Position numbers and translations under genes: made by a program. From Fistulifera solaris (taxonomy: Eukaryota; Bacillariophyta; Bacillariophyceae; Naviculales; Stauroneidaceae): DNA of 64,000 bases. The notes below the pieces were generated by a model. It saw only the letters and a program-made list of their open reading frames with translations. It ran no database searches and was not told the origin of the DNA. The stretch covers positions 248,001 to 312,000 of the forward strand of contig AP026133.1 in the NCBI GenBank assembly GCA_030295235.1, in the 5' to 3' direction. Shown one piece after another: positions 1 through 9,180 of this stretch; the first letter of the stretch is position 1; the number at the start of each line of letters is the position of its first letter.

Positions 1-61
1 GTTCATCATTTCCTTTATTCATATCAATTAATATAAGAATATCGACAACAACAACAACAAA

Positions 62-2359
62 ATGGTACTTTCGGAAATTAACAACGAGGTGGTATGGCCC
101 GCAGCGTGTCCACATCCGGCGGAACCATGCTTCGTTTCGGTGTTTGTGCGACCCGGTTACTATCATTTTGCGATTCACCGCGAGAAAGACAAAGGTTACA
201 TGCCCGAAACCAACTGGAGGTAAGATGTGAAAATGAAAAAAAATCGTTCGAAAACATGTATGATTGTTGTGATTGTCATTTTGGAGACGACGACGACGAC
301 GACGACTCACTTATCACCATTATTTCTCTCGTTCGTTTTATTATTAGAGTTCCTCGGACCAGTATTCCAGAACAACTCGACGAAGAATCGGACGATTCTC
401 TTTCCAAAATTGGTCAATATTTTCCCCCTTCGACACTGGGATTGTTTTTCCACCATCCATCGATTACGTCCCGACAGTCGCGGAAGTGATTCAGTACATG
501 ACGCTGAAACAATCGGTCCCCGTTTCCTTGTACGTGGTCGGCGGGAACGAAACCATCAATCGCAATTTGCAACAATTGTTTCAACGATACCCGGTCCGTA
601 TCTTGTGTTTGCAATCGACCGATTTTGGTAGACCGCTTCATCCGACTGGTTTATTGGGCGTGACGACGACACACGATGTCGCGGTGGCGGCGTTTGGAGC
701 TTCCCAGTACCCGGCTATGATGGTGGAGTGCAGTGACTGTGTGACGTTTCTCACCGTCCAGGAACCTGGACGGATTACCAGATACTCTATACACGAGGGG
801 ATCGTGACGACCTTGCAGTTGGCGTTCCCCGATGTGGAAGACGGAATGAAGCTTCTTGATGATTTCCTCCAACGAGACGGTCCACTCGTCGACACGGAAC
901 CCGTGGATGCTATTGTGAAAAAGGTATTGAAATCATTCTTGCTCGTCGTGGGGACGACGATGGAGACGTTTGTTCAACTGTACGGGCCGAACATTGTGTT
1001 GCACGGACCCCGCGCGGGTCTCCTTCACGCGCTCTTGCAGCAACACACCAAGGTCGAATTGAAATTTGATTTTGTATCCGATGTACAAGTCGATGATCAT
1101 TACATTCATGCAGCAATCGGCAAGATGTTGATGAAATATGATACGCCGGTGGTTCCGGGATCTTGTCGCGAAACGTGTTTGCAATTTGTCGGACAAAGAA
1201 TCGCCCGTATCTTTGAAACGGAAACGGAGCAGGATTCGATATATCGTGGTATTGTCAGTGGTTTCGGTGCAATCCCACCGGACGGTTCGTGGGATGACAC
1301 TTTATTTGAAGTCATTTACGATGACGGAGATCGCGAGGAAATTAATGTGGAGCAGCTCTACGGTAAGCTTCATTTGTGATGTCTTTTTGACCGACAGAAT
1401 GCAGATCTGACCCCATTCCTTGTCTTTAGCGGCGTTGCGTTTGTACCATACAGTCGGAGAGAAACATCAATTCCCTTCTACGAGTGTTGATGCCATTGCC
1501 TCGAAACGGCAAGCTTCGCAAGCAGGTGCCGCTTTCCTTCTAAAATCGAGTGCGACGGTTCAACGGGCAGTCGAGCGTCAACAAGTCGCATCGTCGGATG
1601 TATCCTACGCAACAGAAAGCGAAGAAGAACCAGCGTGTAAGCGCAAAGGTCCGCAGATACAATCGGTGACTCCTGCAAAGCGTCGGTATCCCAGCAAGCA
1701 GGCGGCACAGAAGCAAACGACCCGGAAATTGACAACAAAGCGGTCAACAAGTATGAAAAGTTCAAACCGTAATACGAACCAGCTTCATGCTGATCAAAGT
1801 CCAACGGATTTCATCGGACAGCGAATTACAAAGTCTTTTGACCAAGGTTACTTTGATGGCACCATTATTTCCTACGATGAAGATGCCAAGTATTGGAAGG
1901 TCCAATACGACGATGGTGACAAGGAAGACTTTGATTATGACGAAGTTACAGAATCGATTAGTCTTAATGTCTTTCTGCATTCAGACCAGACACAATCTGT
2001 TTCGGTTTCTATTAGTGACGGGGAGCAGGGCGGCATTCCTTCAAAGGCAATGGCAGACGAAGCTAAAGAAGGGCTGCATCCTGTGCAATTGACAGGAACG
2101 GAAATGCCTGTTCTCTCGACCAGTATTCATATGCAAGGACTGGCACAAGAGACAAGTCACCAACTTCCTGATGATCAAAAATCCAACCGTGTTCGTCGAG
2201 CGCCGAGTTACGAAGTATTTCGACGGGGTTCGTTACGACGGAACCATCGTTTCGTACGATCAAGATGCCAAGTTTTGGAAGGTCGTGTACGATGATGGTG
2301 ATTCCGAAGAATTTGAATACGACGATGTCGTACACTCGATAAGTCTCTCTATGACTTGA
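62..2359 (+). CDS. Tudor-like repeat protein (three exons, one frame break)
   Basis: Exons 62-219, 350-1362 and 1430-2359 give about 699 residues. Introns are GT-AG, 130 and 67 bp; using the AG at 348-349 keeps the reading frame open into exon 2. The C-terminal half has three Tudor/agenet-like repeats, each with a basic FxGQR-type start and a YDDGD core (about 1180-1370, 1806-1970 and 2187-2345). Such modules commonly bind methylated or basic chromatin ligands; that role is inference. The N-terminal 350 residues contain a stretch resembling a degenerate type III pantothenate kinase fold (HDVAVAAFGASQYP followed by a hydrophobic strand), but the catalytic Asp-Gly-Thr is not recognisable. Repeat 3 is in a different frame from repeat 2: one extra A in the A5 run at 2177-2181 separates them. 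No close family assignment is possible by eye. Confidence 0.7.
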
Positions 2360-2565
2360 TGTATTCAAATTAAAGTCAACTTGCTTCGGTTTTCATTAGT
2401 GGCGGGGAGCAGGGCGGAAATCGCTCAATGGTGAAGGCAGACACCAGCAGAAGGAGAGTCTGAACCAGGGCAATCGACAGAAACGGAAATTCCTGCCATC
2501 GCAACAAGCACTGAAGTGTGTCGCAAGAAACAAGTCAAAAGGATCAATTATCGACTATGATAATG
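1800..2565 (+). repeat. Tandem duplication, period about 382-384 bp, second copy decaying
   Basis: The second Tudor-like unit plus its linker (from about 1800) is repeated from about 2182. TTCGGT at 2001 matches TTCGGT at 2385 and both are followed by GGGGAGCAGGGCGG; GATGGCACCATT at 1855 matches GACGGAACCATC at 2237. The second copy runs past the gene's stop at 2357-2359, so its linker (2385-2560) is now untranslated and carries several substitutions and small indels. This indicates unequal duplication inside the gene followed by truncation. Confidence 0.8.
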
Positions 2566-2566
2566 A

Positions 2567-5245
2567 TCACGAATCAGTTTTGTCCTCAGTTGCGTTTCTT
2601 GTGTAGGTGAATATCTTGCTATTGTAACGAAACAAGTGACGCACACACTGAGTGAACGTTTGAAGAAAATTGTGCACTAAACCGACTATATCTATCAATG
2701 AGAAGAATGAAAAGTGCATCGTAGCCATTTGGTACTTAAAGGTGACAGCGTGATAAGACAAAATAAAAAAATTACATTTACCAAAAAAACCACCTTCCGT
2801 TTGTTTCCTCAACTGTTTTGCCATGTCGGCAAAGTTGGCACTGGCTTCAACCATCTTTTCTGACTTTTCGGCCAGAGAATCTATTTTTCCCCCTCGTTCA
2901 TTCAGTGCATCTCTAGTTTCATTTAAGGTGCCTGTAATACCTGCTACCCCACTACTTACTTTTTCGTCTCCGTCTCCAAACATGAGGTTGCTTGCTTCTT
3001 CAATTATACCACCAAATAGACTGTCACGGTTTTGGAGATCCTCCTGTACAGTTCGGTTTCCTTTATTGGCAAAAGAAGACGGTACTCGGGTTGCGCTGAC
3101 TTTATTTAACACTTCAGGGGCGTTACAAATTTGCCCTGCGTTGAGTGCATCAAATCGCCCAAACAGAAATTGGCCATCGCTAACTCTGTGCTCGGTAAAT
3201 TCGTCCTTGACACGCTTAGTAGAACAGTCATCACAAACATATCGCCTGGATATTCTGCATCGATGTTGACGATTCCTAATGGTACCGAAGGACTTCCAAC
3301 ATATCGCGCAGGATTTTTCATCACTACCACCTGGTTGTCCACTATTCGGGATGGCTGACTTGTTGTCTGAACTTATGAGAGCAAACGGTGTCGCACGACA
3401 AGCTGAAAGTGATATGAACTCATCTCTGGCAGCATTTACTTTATTTTTCCCTCCGAACAGTTCAATTACGTCGAATAGCAACAAATCGAATTCCCTTACA
3501 GGAGCGGCGCTGTCCTTGCGACCTTCAACATCAACGTAATTTATTACGCGCGATCGCGTTGTAAAAGGGTTATCCACCGCTAATCTTCCACCGTTACGAA
3601 TAAGACAGCATGCCACATCCTGGATAGTTTTCATTCGCACCGAAAACTCATCAGGATCACAAAGATTTGCTCGGCTCTTCATATCAGTACCAATACTTGC
3701 TAGAACTTGTAATGGAGTATAGCCAACGTACTCACTGGCATAGTCATCCGAACAAGAGGGAAGAAAGTCCATCCGCTCGTTTGGCTCGAATCCGTGATTC
3801 AGCAATACGGAAACAGTCTGCACACCAGAACTCGAAACAAGAAAGGCCGCTGTTGTTGTTAGGCAAAGCATGGAATGGTGCAGCGGATACCCGTAGAAGG
3901 AATTTAGTGAGCAGTCAGTTGGCAAGGGGAATCGTAGGGGGCAAAACTGTAGGACTACAGTGAGATCCTCATGCCGAAAGGAACAAGCCAAACTTTTTAC
4001 TACTTCGCTGCCTTCACTCAAGCCAAACTCGCCACCGCATCTCTTGAGAATGAGCAAGCACCGTCGTAAAGCATCAGAATCGAATCGACCGGCTTTACGT
4101 CCTTCCATTACGGCAGTGTACATAGGGCTTCTTCCGAATGAAGTGAAGCAGTTTGGATTGATCTTTCTTGTCTGTACCGAAAGAACTACAGATAAAGAAT
4201 TGTCGTCTAAGTTCCTCACACACAAGTGAGCCAAGCTGCTCTCATCTTCCTCCGTCTTTAACGAAACGTTCGCTCCCACATCGACTAGTGCCTTCACCGC
4301 AGCTGACATACCCAGGAAACAAGCAAGCTGCAACGCTGAAAATCCCTTTTCATCTACTCGGTCAACAACCTCCGAAGGTAAGTGAGAGGGCTGCTGATTC
4401 TTCTTCACGTATTTCTTTGTTGCAGCAAGGAGAGCATTCTCGAGATCCTGCTGTCGTCCAGACACAACAAGAGCGTGAAGAGTTCCGAGAACAAATTGAT
4501 GCTTCCATATTCTTTGAGAATCATGTCTGTCTTGATGGGCAGCACACAAGGCTTTCGAGATAACCATTTCCACAGTTGTGGTCTCCAAAAACGCCTCACT
4601 GTCGCTAAATGATGATCCTTTTACGGCTGACAACAAGATGGACTCGAGAGGCGTAAACAAGGTGAAGCAAGATTGCATGCGCTCAGTTCCTTCATGTGGC
4701 AGTGAAAATGAAGTTAAAGGAGAGAGTCCAATTTTGCACATAGATAAATCAATAACGCTTTCGGCTACCCAATACTTCTCAAGCGCGTCACTTCCAATTT
4801 CAACCGAAGAAATATCCAGTATTTCTACAAGCTCTTCGATGCTTTCGGCTCTGCGAACAATAAGAATAAGTGCGGGCTCGTCGTAAACCAGCAACTGTCT
4901 TTCACAGTAGTCCTCTTGTTTCGATTTCCAAAACAAATTCAGCTTTTCACTTTGGGTAACACGGAAGACAGAATGAGTGAACTGCAAGCGTCGAATCCCA
5001 GCGTATGACATCCACCGTAAAGTGTCCCAGTTGTCGCATCCTGAAGATGTGCGCGTAAAAATGACCTCGCCTCCCAGCATACGTTCTTCTTTGTCTCTGA
5101 GTGATTCTTCGATAACTTCATTCAAAGCAACACCATCGCTCTCGTCTTTCTCGCTGTTGTCATCGATTAATATCTTCTCCACGCCATCCTTTGCTACACG
5201 TTCTACTTCTACGGTAGTTGTTTCATCGATAACAAGATGCTTCAC
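2567..5245 (-). CDS. Ankyrin repeat / FYVE-like zinc finger / R-SNARE protein
   Basis: A long frame on the minus strand. Seen in it, counted from the 5245 end: an N-terminal acidic region, ankyrin-type repeats near residues 290-400 (FSALQLACFLG, VGANVSL), a FYVE-related zinc finger near 643-680 (CAIC, then RQHRCRISRRYVCDDC), and an R-SNARE-like heptad region near 765-810 (LNETRDALNERGGKID, with the Arg of the zero layer). The combination suggests an endosomal membrane-fusion adaptor; this is inference. A good donor (G|GTAAAT) at 2780-2781 means the open frame below it is probably intron read-through; the last exon was not fixed. The 5' end is unclear: the frame opens at a GTG, the first in-frame ATG is about 57 codons in, and a second frame carrying a near-duplicate acidic motif (DETTPNAIENEDD versus DESTPNVIANDDD) lies at 5290-5430, so a frame break near 5300 is likely. 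Confidence 0.72.
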   Translation of the reverse strand: MKHLVIDETTTVEVERVAKDGVEKILIDDNSEKDESDGVALNEVIEESLRDKEERMLGGEVIFTRTSSGCDNWDTLRWMSYAGIRRLQFTHSVFRVTQSEKLNLFWKSKQEDYCERQLLVYDEPALILIVRRAESIEELVEILDISSVEIGSDALEKYWVAESVIDLSMCKIGLSPLTSFSLPHEGTERMQSCFTLFTPLESILLSAVKGSSFSDSEAFLETTTVEMVISKALCAAHQDRHDSQRIWKHQFVLGTLHALVVSGRQQDLENALLAATKKYVKKNQQPSHLPSEVVDRVDEKGFSALQLACFLGMSAAVKALVDVGANVSLKTEEDESSLAHLCVRNLDDNSLSVVLSVQTRKINPNCFTSFGRSPMYTAVMEGRKAGRFDSDALRRCLLILKRCGGEFGLSEGSEVVKSLACSFRHEDLTVVLQFCPLRFPLPTDCSLNSFYGYPLHHSMLCLTTTAAFLVSSSGVQTVSVLLNHGFEPNERMDFLPSCSDDYASEYVGYTPLQVLASIGTDMKSRANLCDPDEFSVRMKTIQDVACCLIRNGGRLAVDNPFTTRSRVINYVDVEGRKDSAAPVREFDLLLFDVIELFGGKNKVNAARDEFISLSACRATPFALISSDNKSAIPNSGQPGGSDEKSCAICWKSFGTIRNRQHRCRISRRYVCDDCSTKRVKDEFTEHRVSDGQFLFGRFDALNAGQICNAPEVLNKVSATRVPSSFANKGNRTVQEDLQNRDSLFGGIIEEASNLMFGDGDEKVSSGVAGITGTLNETRDALNERGGKIDSLAEKSEKMVEASANFADMAKQLRKQTEGGFFGKCNFFILSYHAVTFKYQMATMHFSFFSLIDIVGLVHNFLQTFTQCVRHLFRYNSKIFTYTRNATEDKTDS

Positions 5246-5449
5246 ATCATCGTTTAGTGCGTCGTCGTCATTTGCGATGACATTCGGCGTCGATTCATCC
5301 CTCCATCGTCTTCATTTTCGATGGCATTAGGCGTCGTTTCATCCTCTCCATCAGAGCTAACATCGTCGACCAAGGAATGTAGTTGCCCGATCTCCGAATG
5401 AGCATCCTTCTCCTGTTCAATGGTTAGACTGTTAGGAGCAATAGCTTAG

Positions 5450-7220
5450 TCAGCCGAGGGTGGAAGAGTCCACTTTCTCATATGTACTCCATTCACTCAC
5501 CACTGCTTCCTCACCGCTACTGGGTGAAGGCCACTGCGCCAATTCTCGTTCGTGTTCTTGGAGTACAGCCGCCGGCACCGGAGAAAGTTCTTTGGCCACC
5601 AACATTGTGATTGGTCGAGGAGCGAGCTTGATGAGCGCGACCGTATCACCCCACATAACATTGGTCAAAGGACGACGCAAATCGACTCCAGCGGCCTCGC
5701 GCACGACATCCCCCACGTACAAATCGCCATGACGTACAAACAACGATCCGGGTGTGGATGGTGTCACGTGGAGTACACGAACGATTCCGTCACTACCACG
5801 ATTGAGTTTCACACCGAGAGCTTCGCTGCCAAACACAATGGTACGCTCTTCGCCGCAATGAAAGGTTGTCGAAGTAGGAGATTGTTGAGGCCACGACTTG
5901 GGCATGGGAGGGACTTGTGGTGGAGCCTGTAAGGCTTCCTCTCGCGGAACGAAGCGAGGTGGAGGAAGTTTTGGAACGGTTTTCGAGTACGATGATTTGC
6001 CGGAAACAGTGCCAGCTTCTTTCAAACTGTATTCTTCCTCTTCCAACGCGGCCTTGGCTTTCTCCAAATAGGCTTGATCAAACATACCCAGTGTCTCCCC
6101 ATCAGGAAGTAAATCTTGACACTTTTCAAAGGCATCCACCGCTTGTGCATATTCCCGCATATAAAACAAAGACTTGGCCAACGTCGAATACGCGGCCGGA
6201 GACGGATTCAATTTGATCGCTAGTAAACAATCATTCCGCGCACTTTCGTGTCGACGACTTCCGTTCAAAGCATGAGCACGTCCTAGGTGCAAATCCGGAC
6301 TCAAATGAAAGTCATCCGGAACCAGAAACAATGCCGCCGTGTATTCTTCAATTGCTGCCTTGTATTGTTTTTTTCGTCAAATAGTCATTGGCACGTTTTT
6401 GAATTCTGAGTGCCTCCTCGAAATCCGGATCCTCGTCTTCCGCTGTATCACGGGCGGCCGCCGCCGATACGAGCGCCGATCGACCACTGTGCATGGCAGT
6501 TTGTCGAATCACGGCCGTCGTTTGTGGCTCGGCATGATCGGTAAACACCGAATGTGACGGCGTCAATTGCGTCGATACCGATTCGACTTCCTTCCGTTGG
6601 GCCCTTTCGAATTTGTATTTTGCTTTTTCCAAATACGACTGCGTAACCGCATTGTCGGGTTCGTAGGTCAACGCATCCTGATACGCGGCGACCGCCGCTG
6701 CGTACTGTTTTTGAAAGTAAAGCGCTTGTCCCAATCGAGCATGCGCTTTCCCAAACGTTGGTGCGAGGGCAATGGCCCGTCGGGCATCCGTGGCAGCGGC
6801 TGGGTAACGTTTCAGAGACAACAAGGCCGCGGCTCGATTGCTCAAAAAAATGTGCGACGAAGGTCCGACGGGTGCCAATTGGAGGGCCGCCGAATACGCA
6901 CTGTACGCGCGGGCATATTCTTGAGCCGCCATGTGTTGATTGCCGCGGGCTTTCATTTGTTCGGCTTCCTTTTGTAATTCTTCCAATTGTGCTAAATCCA
7001 ACAAGGCTTCTTCGCCGTCTTTCGCCTTCTCGTCGTCGCTATCCTTCATCGTGATCGGTCGTGGATGATACGCTCTCATTTGACGCCAACCTTCGGCGGA
7101 TGCTAGTGTGGGGGTCGTTGTTGTTCTTGTTGTTCTTGTTGATGATGATGTGGTAGGTTGATAATCGTATTCTTCATCCAAATGGATGGTGGTCGGAGCG
7201 AGTTTTTTGTACGTTGACAT
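5450..7220 (-). CDS. TPR and PDZ domain protein
   Basis: Starts at ATG 7220 (MSTYKKLAPTTIHLD) and ends at the TGA at 5450-5452; about 589 residues if the single break is bridged. The N-terminal half has TPR units (ARGNQHMAAQEYARAYSAYS, LSNRAAALLSLKRY, AHARLGQALYFQKQY); a second TPR block follows (LGRAHALNGSRRHESARNDC, YSTLAKSLFYMREY). The C-terminal part is PDZ-like (EALGVKLNRGSDGIVRVLHV, GDVVREAAGVDL). It is probably a co-chaperone-like or scaffolding adaptor; the partner is unknown. The two halves are in different frames, meeting at a run of seven T (6368-6374; seven A in the coding sense). With six, the TPR helix reads through as KKQYKAAIEEYTAAL, so I treat this as one gene, not two. Confidence 0.75.
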
Positions 7221-8090
7221 AATTCTCGAATGAGTGTTTCTTCAGGCAACAAAGCCAGACGGCGTTTTTTCTATTTTATTTGCACCAGGAAACTTGTCGA
7301 CTGAATCAATGATAGCAGGTAATACTTGGGTAGACAAGAAAATGGTTGAATGAATATCTGCAGCGAAATAAAATCCAGTCGTCAAAACCTAAGAATGGAG
7401 AGGTTGTAGATCGGAATCAAGGCAAGTAGGTCTTTCTTTGTCTATTGGTGGAAGTGAAGGATGGAATCGAATCATCATTATTTATCATTTGCCCCTATTG
7501 TGTTATTCAACGGTCGCAATACGGAGTGATGTTGCCGTTGAACGTGGACGAAAGAGAAAGAGAGAGTTTTATTGTGAGTTACTCCGTAACAGAAACTGTA
7601 GTCTGAGTGAATCCGATCGGTATTCACCAAATGTAAGTACAGAACTATTAGGCCACGAATGGATTTCAGTCATGAGTCAAGTGTTCGTTGGCCACAAAAA
7701 TGGGAAAGACCCGATGTTCGAATCTTTATGGCTCGAGGAGTCTTCGATTGCGCATTCCTCTCATTAAAAAATGGTTCCTTTATGAATAATATTCGTTGAG
7801 TCTCATAGGTGTCAATTGTTGTGTTTGGCGTTGAAAGAAATGCTCCTCCTCCCACTCTCTCTGCTTTGTACTTTGTAGACAGATAGAGTAGAAGAGCCCC
7901 GCCTTTTCTCGTGACTGGATTCAGTCGGGGCGAATCGGGTCGTTTTCGTTGTTGGGGCATCACCATGCTTTTCGTTTCTCCCGTTTTTTTTCTCTCTCTC
8001 TCTCGTTGCATTGTTATGATTCTTTCTTCCATTCGATGCTCCTTGTTGCAGAGCATTATTACTATTATTATCATTATCATTATTATTATT
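7221..8090. other. Divergent intergenic region with ATT microsatellite
   Basis: This 870-bp stretch separates the divergent TPR-PDZ gene and the gene starting at 8091, so it should hold both promoters. An (ATT)n/(CATT)n tract at about 8057-8092 runs into the ATG at 8091. Open frames here (for example 7438-7767) are compositionally biased and show no domain; I see no RNA gene. Confidence 0.5.
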
Positions 8091-8482
8091 ATGGCTTCCT
8101 TCGATTTTGATCTCTTTCCCATTTACGTCGCGGCGCAACTTTTGGAGACACACGATGATTTGCAGAAAAACGACGACGACGAGACGATCCATTGGTATTG
8201 GAGATCATCATCGTCGTCGTCGTCGTGCCGCCTTTGGATCGACGCCTCGTGGGAACTGCAACGCCCCCATCAAACCATTTGGAAATTAGGTTGCTTACAA
8301 ACAAAAGACACGAATGATAATGATAATAATGATGGTGGTGTTTATCTGCAGAGTGATGCCTTGACCGAAATGGACGTTCGACAATTTTTCGAAACGAAAT
8401 TGGCCATTTTAGTGGATCATTCTTCAACCTATTCGTTGGCGCAAATGTTCGCCCAGGCACTTCAACAAGCACATTCTTCTTC

Positions 8483-8518
<36 letters not shown>

Positions 8519-8914
8519 GTCTTTTGACAATTCCATCCATCTGTACTTTTCCGATTTACAAATGACCGCAGCGTTCCCTTTGGTCAGCGACACGACCGGA
8601 ACACGCACGACAGTACCACCCATTCTTTTATCGCGATTGCAATATCAAGGTCCGGCTCCACTGAATTCCCAGAAAAGGAGGAGGAGAAGGAACAAGAAGG
8701 AGAAGAAGAAGATGTTCGGCGTGCCGTACAAAGGTGGAAATCCCAATTTTTATTAAAACCGACGATCCTTTCACCGCCCCCCGCCAAGCATGCTTCACCC
8801 CAAGGCACCAAAACAAAAAAGGATCAAGGAAAGTCTCCTCCTCGCAAGCATGGATTGGTCAAAGTGGCGCGGCCCACGCGGAAGCCGGGTCTCAAATTCA
8901 AGGGACAGGGATGA
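8091..8914 (+). CDS. Unrecognised protein with serine tract and basic C-terminus
   Basis: ATG 8091 (MASFDFDLFPIYVAAQLLE) to TGA 8912-8914, about 274 residues if one break is bridged. The reading frame is open further upstream, but that part is microsatellite and hydrophobic low complexity, so I start at 8091. It holds an N-terminal globular-looking part with several Trp (WYWRSS, WIDASWELQR), a Ser tract from a TCA/TCT repeat (8475-8520), a hydrophobic segment (SIHLYFSDLQMTAAF), then an acidic run and a Lys/Arg/Pro-rich tail (ARPTRKPGLKFKGQG). The acidic and basic tail lies in another frame than the body; the switch fits one missing A at the A4 run 8673-8676. I do not recognise the family. The basic tail hints at nucleic-acid or nuclear binding, which is a guess. 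Confidence 0.55.
8474..8521 (+). repeat. TCT/TCA trinucleotide repeat encoding poly-serine
   Basis: Uninterrupted TCT then TCA repeats inside the gene starting at 8091, giving about sixteen serines in a row. The length is likely polymorphic. Confidence 0.85.
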
Positions 8915-9180
8915 CGCGTGTTGTAGTTTGCAATACTTGTACATAGGGTTCGGTCGGCATTTCCACACGACACGCTGGATTGGCTGTTTCAGTACTGTGC
9001 ATTCCGATACAAGAGAGCGTCAAAGTGTCTTTCACTTTACTTTTCCCTTTCGAACAATCTATCGTGGTCAAAGCTAAATTAGTCATGGTTAATAATTTTG
9101 TGTTTATAACTCTATTTTTACTTTCACATTATTAACATTCGCGTAATTTTGAAATTATCTCCAACCAACCTTGCTTGCTT

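Noticed and set aside
7438-7767. Open frame on + strand, 109 codons
   Set aside because: No domain, biased composition, and it lies in a divergent promoter region.
8089-8517. Poly-Met open frame on minus strand
   Set aside because: It is the antisense reading of the TCA repeat in the gene at 8091.
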